The notes under the pieces are model-generated. The model was not told where the DNA came from. It searched no databases and saw nothing but the letters and a program-made list of their open reading frames with translations. A program made the translations under genes and the position numbers. From Acinetobacter pecorum (GTDB lineage: Bacteria > Pseudomonadota > Gammaproteobacteria > Pseudomonadales > Moraxellaceae), in contig NZ_JACSPT010000016.1 of NCBI RefSeq assembly GCF_014837015.1, positions 1 through 64,000 of the forward strand: a stretch of DNA of 64,000 bases. Direction: 5' to 3'. Below, piece after piece: positions 16,591-24,311 of this stretch (the first letter of the stretch is position 1; each line of letters begins with the position of its first letter).

Positions 16591-17664
16591 TTAACGCTTA
16601 AAACCTTCATGGGTTTCTTTTAAAACTTTCTCAAGACCTTGATGATCAAGTACTTGCATACCATGCTCGTCTACAAGAATTTCTGCATTACCATCTTTGT
16701 CTAAAATAGGCTTACCTTTATTATCTTGTTTTACCTTGAATAGCGGCGTAGAAATCATTTTTGCCATAATTGCAGCTAAACTTGTACCATTTTCAATGCA
16801 TGTAATCGTCTCTTCCGAAATGCTATGTATTTTTTCCTGATTACCCTCTTTTAGTATTTGATTAATCTCTTTTAGCTTTTCAAAATACAAATTGAAGACG
16901 CTATATATTTTAGTTAATTCATTATAAATTCGGTCTGCATAAGATTGGACTCGCAATAACTGCTCTTGTGCAATCTCCATTTTTGTAACAGCTTGGTCAA
17001 CTTCGTAACGGATATCTCTTGCTTTATCTAGCGCTTTAGAACCATGAATCGCATAAGCAATACCAGCTACAGCTAATACAGGAGCAACAACTGCGCCTCC
17101 TAGCACCATAGCACCACCAGCCATTCCCCAACCGCCAGCAGCTAATGAACCACCACCAATAGCCGCCATAGTAGCATTATATGCAGCGACACCAGATAAA
17201 GATGCTATAGATGTCCCTGTAGATGCGGCTCCAAGAGCCATAACGCCACCGTATACAGCAAATCCCGCTGCTGCTCCCGAAACACCACCACCAACAACAG
17301 TTTTCAAATAGTCAGTTGCTGTAATAGCAACTTCCTTTATTTGATTTAATTTATGCTGGGGAATTTGAATTTTTGTATCGCTATATTTTTGAAAATTATT
17401 ATTTTTTAAAATTTCTTCTACTAAACGATCAAACTTATCAAAATCTGAACCTATTTTGAGCTCTAACTCGCCTAAGCTTTCTAATGACTGACTGGTTTTA
17501 TTATTTACTTCGTCAAGAGCTTCCTTATGCTTTTTATAAATATTTTTTGAGCGTTCAATAATATCATCTGCAAGACTTTTGTCTTGATGACCATCATAAG
17601 CTTTTTTAGCTCCAACCGCTGTCGCTGCAACGGCAGCCCCAATTAAAATTAATGGTAATGGCAT
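16591..17664 (-). CDS. Gly/Ala-rich membrane protein (module A, small subunit)
   Basis: 357 residues, not recognised. It has a short hydrophobic N-terminus (PLPLILIGAAVAATAVGAKK), then a helical charged region. A Gly/Ala-rich hydrophobic block spans about 124-206, with STGTSIASLSGVAAYNAT and GGGSLAAGGWGMAGG. A coiled coil (about 210-270) and a soluble tail follow, the tail carrying KPILDKDGNAEILVDEHG. The block is nearly the same as in the protein at 20261, so the two are paralogues. Such blocks suit membrane insertion or pore formation, but function is not known. Same strand as its neighbours. Confidence 0.78.
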   Translation of the reverse strand: MPLPLILIGAAVAATAVGAKKAYDGHQDKSLADDIIERSKNIYKKHKEALDEVNNKTSQSLESLGELELKIGSDFDKFDRLVEEILKNNNFQKYSDTKIQIPQHKLNQIKEVAITATDYLKTVVGGGVSGAAAGFAVYGGVMALGAASTGTSIASLSGVAAYNATMAAIGGGSLAAGGWGMAGGAMVLGGAVVAPVLAVAGIAYAIHGSKALDKARDIRYEVDQAVTKMEIAQEQLLRVQSYADRIYNELTKIYSVFNLYFEKLKEINQILKEGNQEKIHSISEETITCIENGTSLAAIMAKMISTPLFKVKQDNKGKPILDKDGNAEILVDEHGMQVLDHQGLEKVLKETHEGFKR

Positions 17665-17830
17665 GGTTTCCTCTCAATTACTACTAAGTAATTATTTTTA
17701 ATAATGACTAAAAATATGAATTTATTTTAGAGCAGGATGATGCAACTTAATTAACTTTTAAATTCTCATAAATGAGTTCAAATTAATAAATGATTACCTA
17801 CTCTAAAAAAGATAAAAATCTCAAACAAAT

Positions 17831-18085
17831 TTAAATACTTTTAATATCTTCCATAGTTTCATAACCTCTATTTCTTAACTCTTTTCGAGCTGCTACCGCT
17901 TTAATAGGTGAACGCTGAGCTTCTGTAAGGCAAATTTTAGCTAGTTGACGATCACTGAGATCAGGCATTTCTTCCGCATATTGAGCAGATCTTTCTTTTG
18001 CTCCTTCATACTGAGTTTTAGCTTCTTTAGCTGCATATTCTCCTGCTACTTTTGCTACTTGTCCCACTTTATTCCAAAAACTCAT
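17831..18085 (-). CDS. Small hypothetical protein (84 aa)
   Basis: Begins MSFWNKVGQVAKVAGEYAAK. An Ala/Lys/Glu-rich amphipathic helix is followed by a C-terminal part with DLSDRQLAKICL and AARKELRNRGYETMED. GAGGG lies 6 bases before the ATG. No membrane segment. It sits between the two modules on the same strand, 45 bases after the 56-residue membrane peptide gene. I do not recognise the family; a regulatory or immunity role within the cluster is possible but unsupported. Confidence 0.65.
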   Translation of the reverse strand: MSFWNKVGQVAKVAGEYAAKEAKTQYEGAKERSAQYAEEMPDLSDRQLAKICLTEAQRSPIKAVAARKELRNRGYETMEDIKSI

Positions 18086-18130
18086 TTTATACCCTCGCTT
18101 TTTTACACATTAAATTTGATAAAAATTACA

Positions 18131-18301
18131 TTAATTTTTCTTGTCAAGAAAATGAATTCCCCACATTACAACTATTGCAAGCCACCCTAAAGGACCAAGA
18201 AACAATAAAATTATTGTAGCTACAATGCGTCCAACCGGATTACCAGATTTCCATAAAGCTGCAGCTTGACCAGCTGCCTTATCCCTATCTCTATTATTCA
18301 T
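18131..18301 (-). CDS. Small single-pass membrane protein (56 aa)
   Basis: A short gene reading MNNRDRDKAAGQAAALWKSG, then a hydrophobic segment of about 25 residues (IVATIILLFLGPLGWLAIVV) and a short basic tail ending DKKN. GAGGGGG lies 7 bases before the ATG, which supports it as a real gene. It is on the same strand as, and between, the 532-residue and 84-residue genes. The predicted topology is one transmembrane helix with a polar N-terminus. Function unknown. Confidence 0.65.
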   Translation of the reverse strand: MNNRDRDKAAGQAAALWKSGNPVGRIVATIILLFLGPLGWLAIVVMWGIHFLDKKN

Positions 18302-18328
18302 TAACCTACCCCCTCATTTACTTTTAAG

Positions 18329-19927
18329 TTAAAGTTCAAAAATCTTATTACCCATCATAAAGTCATCAAATTCATTTTCATTTTTAAATGGCAATTCATG
18401 TCCCAAATATTGGTATAACTCTTGATAAGCGATAACGATTTTATTTATTTCCACAGAATTCAAAGATGCTTTGATCTGAACAAAAGACTTATTAAAAATT
18501 TCTTTCCGTTCTTTATCTTCCTGCTCAATTAAACTATCTAGCTGAGCAACTTTTTCTTCAATAAGCGGCAATACTTCTTCACAAATCCGTTCAACTTCCT
18601 GACGACGGATTCGAGCAACATCTCGTGTGTAAAATACAGAACCCGTAATCTGTGCAGCTTTTTCAATTAAACGGAAAATTGTTACAGTTACTAAAGCTGA
18701 AACAAATGAAGTAATCACAACAGAAAATACTTCTGGAATACCAATGCTAATTAAATATTGATATAACCCCACAATGAAAGTAGTTACTGCTAAAGCAGCG
18801 ATTGCTTTAGAAATATTCAAAATTGTTTGGAATAAGGATTTATTCTCACCTGTAATAAACAACCATATTTCATCGCAAACAACTTTGAAATACTTACCCC
18901 CTTTCTGAATCGCTTGGTAGATATTTTTATAAAAGCCTGAAATTAATCCAACCACATAATCAATTGCAGATTTTGATAGGTTTTTCAAAAGGCCTTCTTC
19001 AAATATTTCTTTAAATTTTTGCTTAGTGTCATTGATCACATTTTGAAATCGTGCAGAAAAATCTATATTCTGATCTTTCCATGCTTGGCGAATTTCAGCG
19101 ACACAACGCCCAACCATATAGGCAATCGCTTGTTTTATACTAATATTAGTGTGTTGAATTACTTCATGAGTAACGAAATGACCCTTCTGATGAAGTTCTG
19201 ATTCAGCAATCAAAAAATAATCTGCTAAGTTCTGTAAATTCTCTTTAGCTTTTTCTTCATCAGAAAAAGTTATAATCACACTCTCAGCCCAAGTTCCCTG
19301 TAAAGAAACTGAACGTCTAGAAATTTGTCCTGCTACTAGCTTTTCTAATACCGCTTGAGCAATTACATCGCCCAATTCTGCACGATCTAACCAATATGCT
19401 TTAGCTTTTTCAAAATCTTCTAAAGGTACAACCAATTTGTCAGTGTTTTCTAAATATCTCTCTGCTGCTAAATGAGTGAAGTTTTTTATAGATTTATATT
19501 GTGCCTTTTCACCATTTAGTATTTTACCTTTAGCAAATGCTACAACATCTGTCGCACTATCATTATAATTTTCTGCGCTTAAAATCGAGTCTGAAAGCTT
19601 TACACCTTGCTTTTTTAAGTTATAAAGATAATCAGCTGTTGCATACTTTTTGTCAGAGTTAGTAATAGCTTCATTTAAATTATTAATAAAAACATCCCGA
19701 ACCTCAAACAAGTTTCCCTGTCTATTGGGATTTTGATTATGCTCACCTGATTTAGTTGTTAATATGCCTTGTAGCTCATCTCGATATTGTAAAGAAGCAT
19801 CTAACAACTTTTCACTGCGTTGCTCCAAGGTCCAAGATAAATCTACATTTAGCTTTGTTGATATATCATCAACAAAGCTATGCAATACCTCTTCAAGATA
19901 AATCATAATCAAGTCCTGTAATAGCAT
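18329..19927 (-). CDS. Large membrane/coiled-coil protein (module B, large subunit)
   Basis: 532 residues, not recognised. The N-terminal half is soluble and mostly helical, with RQGNLFEVRDVFINNLNEA near residue 70. The middle is amphipathic (IWLFITGENKSLFQTILNIS). Two strong membrane segments follow (AIAALAVTTFIVGLYQYLIS and VFSVVITSFVSALVTVTIF). A coiled coil then runs to a C-terminus with LPFKNENEFDDFMMG. The second-half plan matches the 542-residue protein of module A, but it lacks the HNH-like motif. The ATG at 19906 is an alternative start. It begins 6 bases after the 104-residue gene. Confidence 0.75.
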   Translation of the reverse strand: MLLQDLIMIYLEEVLHSFVDDISTKLNVDLSWTLEQRSEKLLDASLQYRDELQGILTTKSGEHNQNPNRQGNLFEVRDVFINNLNEAITNSDKKYATADYLYNLKKQGVKLSDSILSAENYNDSATDVVAFAKGKILNGEKAQYKSIKNFTHLAAERYLENTDKLVVPLEDFEKAKAYWLDRAELGDVIAQAVLEKLVAGQISRRSVSLQGTWAESVIITFSDEEKAKENLQNLADYFLIAESELHQKGHFVTHEVIQHTNISIKQAIAYMVGRCVAEIRQAWKDQNIDFSARFQNVINDTKQKFKEIFEEGLLKNLSKSAIDYVVGLISGFYKNIYQAIQKGGKYFKVVCDEIWLFITGENKSLFQTILNISKAIAALAVTTFIVGLYQYLISIGIPEVFSVVITSFVSALVTVTIFRLIEKAAQITGSVFYTRDVARIRRQEVERICEEVLPLIEEKVAQLDSLIEQEDKERKEIFNKSFVQIKASLNSVEINKIVIAYQELYQYLGHELPFKNENEFDDFMMGNKIFEL

Positions 19928-19933
19928 TAAAGT

Positions 19934-20248
19934 CTAAAAGTCATCCGACGCATCTAACCCTGCAAACAGCTCCTCATTTAATTGTTTTTTACGTACTTCA
20001 AGGTCAGAAATTTGCTGTTTAAGATCTTGAATTTCTTGTGACTTTATACGATCAAATTCTACTGCTTTAAAATATATGGCATTTTGTCTATCATTAAAAT
20101 CATCAAAAGATTCAAACATCTTTTTCTTAACAGAACTTTCCTCATCCCACTTTTCTTGGATTAAATCCTCAACTCTTTCAATACGCACTTCAATTTTAGA
20201 AATTTTATTTTCAATTTCTAGCAACTCTGCTGAAGCATCCTGACTCAT
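19934..20248 (-). CDS. Coiled-coil hypothetical protein (104 aa)
   Basis: Almost entirely heptad-like helix: EIENKISKIEVRIERVEDLI and later IKSQEIQDLKQQISDLEVRK. It is highly charged, without membrane segments or Cys. It lies 12 bases after the Gly-rich gene at 20261 and 6 bases before the 532-residue gene, so it is tightly co-transcribed with module B. It may bridge the two membrane proteins. Family unknown. Confidence 0.75.
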   Translation of the reverse strand: MSQDASAELLEIENKISKIEVRIERVEDLIQEKWDEESSVKKKMFESFDDFNDRQNAIYFKAVEFDRIKSQEIQDLKQQISDLEVRKKQLNEELFAGLDASDDF

Positions 20249-20260
20249 GTCATTTCCCCC

Positions 20261-21265
20261 TTAAATACTATTTAAACGATCAACCAAGTCTTTAGCTTGG
20301 TCACGCACATCACGAATTGCCACATCCAAAGCACCATTTTCTTTAATTAATGGAGCTTTAACTAATGCAGAAATCCCCCCCATGCACAAAAAAGCATTTG
20401 CGAATATTGCTTTCTCTGCTTGAGTAAATGTTTGATAATCATCTTTATATTTACGTATTGTTTCTATCTCTGCGATTAACTCATCTGCAACTTCACTCAA
20501 TTGCTCAATTAAACCTGCAATCGCATGAGCAGCATTGCCGATAGCACGTGTTGTTTTAGCTGCAATCATTTTTTCATTGTAAATTGCATGTGCTTTAGCT
20601 AAATTTCTTTTTGCATCATCCACAGCTGTTTCGGCACTTGCAGCTAACATTGCCCCTCCAACCGCTAAAATTGGACCAGCAACAACTCCCCCTAAAACAG
20701 CCATCCCTCCTGCCATCCCAAAACCACCAGCAGCCAAACTTCCACCACCTAACCACGCTAATGTGGCATTTGTTGCGGCTGCACCACTAAGTGTACTAAT
20801 CGCTGTTCCAGTTGAAGCAGCAGCCAACATTTGTGTACCGCCATAGGCAGCTAAAGCTGTTAATGCCCCACTTGCTCCTGCGGCACCTACTCCGGACACT
20901 ATTTCAGGTAATGAAACAGATAGTCTATCTAACTCTAATAACCTACTTTCTACATCAACACCTTGTAATTCAGATATTTGACTAATTTCAATATTTTTAA
21001 TTCCCTCTAAAGCTTTCTTAAAAGGGATATAGCATTGCTCAATCACGGCAATACGTGTTGCCCCCAAAATAGTTAAGCGCTCATTAGTTCTCACTCTCAT
21101 TTCTTCAAGAGTTTCATCAGCTTCATCTAATTTATTTTCAGCCTGACGAAAAATTCTTTTAGCTGTATCAAATCCAGCTTTAGCATCCGTTCCTTTTTTA
21201 ACACCATAAGCCCCTGCTGCTGCTGCTCCAACACCGATTAATAACGGTACAAGTGGTAATACCAT
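20261..21265 (-). CDS. Gly/Ala-rich membrane protein (module B, small subunit)
   Basis: 334 residues. It has a hydrophobic N-terminus (LPLVPLLIGVGAAAAGAYG), a charged helix, and a Gly/Ala-rich block at about 124-209 with STGTAISTLSGAAATNAT and GGGSLAAGGFGMAGG. A helical segment and a C-terminal region end the protein (AKDLVDRLNSI). The block matches the 357-residue protein of module A almost position for position, but the rest is divergent. It starts 58 bases after the WYL regulator gene. A pore-forming or membrane-associated role is inferred from composition only. Confidence 0.78.
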   Translation of the reverse strand: MVLPLVPLLIGVGAAAAGAYGVKKGTDAKAGFDTAKRIFRQAENKLDEADETLEEMRVRTNERLTILGATRIAVIEQCYIPFKKALEGIKNIEISQISELQGVDVESRLLELDRLSVSLPEIVSGVGAAGASGALTALAAYGGTQMLAAASTGTAISTLSGAAATNATLAWLGGGSLAAGGFGMAGGMAVLGGVVAGPILAVGGAMLAASAETAVDDAKRNLAKAHAIYNEKMIAAKTTRAIGNAAHAIAGLIEQLSEVADELIAEIETIRKYKDDYQTFTQAEKAIFANAFLCMGGISALVKAPLIKENGALDVAIRDVRDQAKDLVDRLNSI

Positions 21266-21323
21266 TTATATATTCCTCTTATTAAAGTTCTTTACACATT
21301 TTTTATATCTATATGTTTTAAAA

Positions 21324-22226
21324 TCAATTAGTGCTTATATATTCCTTCAATCCCTTTTCCATCTCATTTTGTAATCTTCCTGGATTTACAATTTTAAGAT
21401 GTGGAATCCAAAACCGGATTAGAGGCAACAGCTGCATATCATGATTAATTTTTGAGGAGACCAACAACCCACCATCCCCCAACTCTCTTACAATTTGCTG
21501 CTCGGGTAGTATTGATCTCTGTTTAAAATAAAAAGCAACCTGACTATCAATAGATAAAATGATTTCCTGTTTATCCTGTCCAAACCAGATGCTGTCATCA
21601 TCTTCCACAAGTTTTACAATATTTTGATCTGGAATAAATTGAGGATATTCATGCGTAGCGTGCATAAGTTGAATATGTGAAATACGATAAGTCCGCAATT
21701 GATCTTTTCTAACTGCTGCTAAATACCAGCTACCATGATGATGAATCAAGCGATAAGGTTGAACCAGTCGAGGTTCTCCTTTATATATAAAACCAATTTG
21801 TCGCTGCTCTTGAATTGCTTTTCCAAGAACTTTGAATAGTTCTTTAAACTGACTAGCATCTTCAAAAGAATAACCCTTAGCACTATAAATCTGATGTGCT
21901 CGACTATCTAAAAGCTCACGCAGAAAAGACATATCCAATGAGGGATACAAATGACTAATTCCTGAGAGCTGTGCAAAATTACGGATATCCTTTGGAGCAA
22001 TTTTTCCCAAATAATTTGAATCTAGGTAAAATCTTTTACTTTCATTATCCTGTAACAAAGGCAAATAAGTGTTAAGGCGATCAAAATCTCTCGAAATAGT
22101 ACGTGTACTCACCCCAAACTCAAATGCCAGTTCTTTTATACTTAACTGATACCCCATATTTAACTTTGTTAAAATATTTGCTAGTCGGTCAGCTAAACGC
22201 TCATGAATAGAATCATCACGTTGCAT
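21324..22226 (-). CDS. WYL-domain transcriptional regulator (DeoR-like HTH)
   Basis: 300 residues. The N-terminal winged HTH has SIKELAFEFGVSTRTISRDF. A WYL domain covers about 135-205 (QIGFIYKGEPRLVQPYRLIH and SWYLAAVRKDQLRTYRISHI), and a WCX-like C-terminal part follows. WYL regulators often sit at the head of defence or stress operons, sensing a nucleic-acid or nucleotide ligand. It is the most upstream gene of the same-strand cluster ending at 14636, so it probably controls that cluster. Confidence 0.88.
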   Translation of the reverse strand: MQRDDSIHERLADRLANILTKLNMGYQLSIKELAFEFGVSTRTISRDFDRLNTYLPLLQDNESKRFYLDSNYLGKIAPKDIRNFAQLSGISHLYPSLDMSFLRELLDSRAHQIYSAKGYSFEDASQFKELFKVLGKAIQEQRQIGFIYKGEPRLVQPYRLIHHHGSWYLAAVRKDQLRTYRISHIQLMHATHEYPQFIPDQNIVKLVEDDDSIWFGQDKQEIILSIDSQVAFYFKQRSILPEQQIVRELGDGGLLVSSKINHDMQLLPLIRFWIPHLKIVNPGRLQNEMEKGLKEYISTN

Positions 22227-22334
22227 AAATTTTCTCTAATTATTTAAAACATATACCAAACTTTTAAAGTTTTGATATGCTTGAAATATAACACATTAAT
22301 AATACAAAAAATCACACCAAATCACATAAAAAAA

Positions 22335-22514
22335 TTATTCAAGTTTAGTTGCCATATTATTTATTTTTTCTAAATAACGTTCTAGGTGTAACATTGCTGA
22401 ATAAACCTTTTTTAATTCATCCCACTTTATCTTTCCAAGGATTAACGCTCTAAAAATACGCTTCAATGCTTTCATCTTTTGCTTAATAGTAAATGGATTA
22501 GGGCATATTTTCAT
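22335..22514 (-). CDS. Small basic hypothetical protein (59 aa)
   Basis: Reads MKICPNPFTIKQKMKALKRI, then KIKWDELKKVYSAMLHLERY and a short tail. It is rich in Lys and helical in character. AAGGA sits 7 bases before the ATG. It lies between the WYL gene and the restriction-like operon, on the same strand. Family unknown. Codon composition resembles the neighbours. A small DNA-binding or antitoxin-like role is conceivable, but nothing shows it. Confidence 0.55.
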   Translation of the reverse strand: MKICPNPFTIKQKMKALKRIFRALILGKIKWDELKKVYSAMLHLERYLEKINNMATKLE

Positions 22515-22760
22515 GTGAGCTTCCTTTCAATATTTGCTTTTAATTTTGCTTGACTGCGGTAACTAATCAATTGAAAGACGAAGATAAGATATGAAAATGA
22601 CAGGAGATGTCATAAAGTTTAAAAATTATTTAATTCTTTGAATATCTACTTTTCTTATTTGATTTTTTTTGCTGAGATGGTGACAGTTTAACTAAGTACT
22701 TAAACATCTAAATTATGTTTATTTTTTAAAAAATGATTTACCCCAATTTACCCATTAAAT

Positions 22761-22795
22761 AAAAGAGACCATGGCAAATGCCATGGTCTCTTTTA
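22761..22795 (-). terminator. Terminator of the restriction-like operon
   Basis: AAAAGAGACCATGGC and GCCATGGTCTCTTTT form a 15-bp perfect stem around AAAT, with T runs on both strands. It lies 13 bases beyond the GIY-YIG stop on the minus strand. It could also stop transcripts entering from the left. Confidence 0.85.
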
Positions 22796-22807
22796 TTGTA
22801 TTTTAAA

Positions 22808-24010
22808 TCACTGATTACCCACTAGCTTAGATTGCTCTGGATCATAAATGACGTTTTCAATCGTTCCATTTTTGATATGTTCGATCACCTCATTGATTAC
22901 ATCAATTGGAACTAAGAACCATTCTTTAGGTTGAACGGGAATACCAAATCTATCGTCAATACTGATATCTAGCTGAGCAGCCTGGAAAACTTTATGTATA
23001 AGCTTTTCTAGCTTATGAGGCACTACATTTTCAGGCAATCCATAGGCAGCAACAAGCTCCACATCCGCAAGTAAATAAGTTGCATCATTCTTAGCATCAG
23101 TAATTCGCTTATTCACTTTCCCCGTAGTCACGCCAATTTTATGAATAATATCTTTGTGTTTCTTAATAAAGGGATTGTCTGACAAACTACGTAAAATATA
23201 GATTGTGCCACTTTTTATCTCAAGTTCATTTGAGTGATCATTAGACTTAAATGAAGAAAATAGAGGCCCTACATTGTTTGCAACTAAAATTCGACGACTT
23301 GCTTTATCGTTATTTAATGCCTTTTTAAGAGAACGCATCAATAAATCACTTTCCGTTCCATTGGAATAAATCACCCTTAGACGAGCATCATTTTCACCAT
23401 TCGGAGCTTTAAAATATTCGCCTATTTCAGATACATATACTATTTGACCATCTAGAATGAACCAATCATGCAATTCAATACTAGCATCTTTTCCAAAAGG
23501 CTTAGTGATTCGAAGTCCTAACTCAAGCTCCTTAGCTATTTGCTCAAATAGTTCTTTAAATATTTCAAAGTCTTCACACACTTTTCTTGTAGCGGTTAAT
23601 TCATTAGCTTCACGTTCTTTTTGCGTTCTTACATTCTGTAAGACAAAAATATTTTCTTCATCTTCCAGTTCAATCCCTAGTTCAGCAAGCAAATCATCAT
23701 CTTCTAAACTAGCTAAATCGGCCTCTTCATTATCAGAGTCAGATAATAAATTAAGATGATCAAAAGCTGCTAAAAGCTTCTTTGCTTCATCCGATTGCTT
23801 TAGCTGACCTAATCTCACAGCGTAGATACGTTCAAAAATATCTGTATCAATAGAGTTTGATGGAACTCTTTTATGCTCTTCATAGAAATGAATGATTTCT
23901 TCAAAGCCAGAGATTAAACGTTCTTCTTTAGCTGTATAGGTCACTGATTTAACTGGTGCTAGATCAATTCCCAACTCTGACAATAACTCGTCATCAGAAA
24001 AATCAGCCAT
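22808..24010 (-). CDS. GIY-YIG nuclease family protein
   Basis: 400 residues. The C-terminal domain is a GIY-YIG fold of the T5orf172 type: GTIYILRS (268-275), HKIGVT (290-295), Arg302 and Glu335 in LEKLIH. The N-terminal region has FSDDELLSELGIDL, then a short helical domain (SGFEEIIHFYEEHKRVP to about residue 75). A second acidic motif follows (DDDLLAELGIEL, 104-115). The first domain repeats in the 91-residue neighbour and in the helicase C-terminus. It is the last gene of the operon, 13 bases after the 91-residue gene, and the probable nuclease of the system. Confidence 0.85.
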   Translation of the reverse strand: MADFSDDELLSELGIDLAPVKSVTYTAKEERLISGFEEIIHFYEEHKRVPSNSIDTDIFERIYAVRLGQLKQSDEAKKLLAAFDHLNLLSDSDNEEADLASLEDDDLLAELGIELEDEENIFVLQNVRTQKEREANELTATRKVCEDFEIFKELFEQIAKELELGLRITKPFGKDASIELHDWFILDGQIVYVSEIGEYFKAPNGENDARLRVIYSNGTESDLLMRSLKKALNNDKASRRILVANNVGPLFSSFKSNDHSNELEIKSGTIYILRSLSDNPFIKKHKDIIHKIGVTTGKVNKRITDAKNDATYLLADVELVAAYGLPENVVPHKLEKLIHKVFQAAQLDISIDDRFGIPVQPKEWFLVPIDVINEVIEHIKNGTIENVIYDPEQSKLVGNQ

Positions 24011-24023
24011 AAATTTACCTTGT

Positions 24024-24299
24024 TTAACCTAAGAGATTGAATTTATCTAAAAATAAAACAACAGATTTCATATCAGAATTCTGTTTGATTTTATCTAATC
24101 GAGATGCACATAATTTTTCAAAAATATCTGCATCAGCATGATGTGATGGAACTCGCTGATGAGTTTCAAAGAAGTGATTAATTTCTTCAAATCCAGAAAT
24201 CACACGTTCCTGTAAAGGTGTTAAGATCTTTGAGGATTTTAACTCAAGTTGAATTTCGAGTTCATCTAGAATTTGATCATCTGTCAGTCTTTCCATCAC
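24024..24299 (-). CDS. Small protein sharing the N-terminal domain of the GIY-YIG neighbour (91 aa)
   Basis: It has LTDDQILDELEIQL, then SGFEEINHFFETHQRVPSHH and ADIFEKLCASRLDKIKQ, matching residues 5-75 of the GIY-YIG protein along most of its length. No nuclease motif is present. It starts 12 bases after the helicase stop. It looks like a free-standing copy of the docking or DNA-binding domain, produced by duplication within the operon. Confidence 0.75.
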   Translation of the reverse strand: MMERLTDDQILDELEIQLELKSSKILTPLQERVISGFEEINHFFETHQRVPSHHADADIFEKLCASRLDKIKQNSDMKSVVLFLDKFNLLG

Positions 24300-24311
24300 T
24301 CATTTTCCTGA

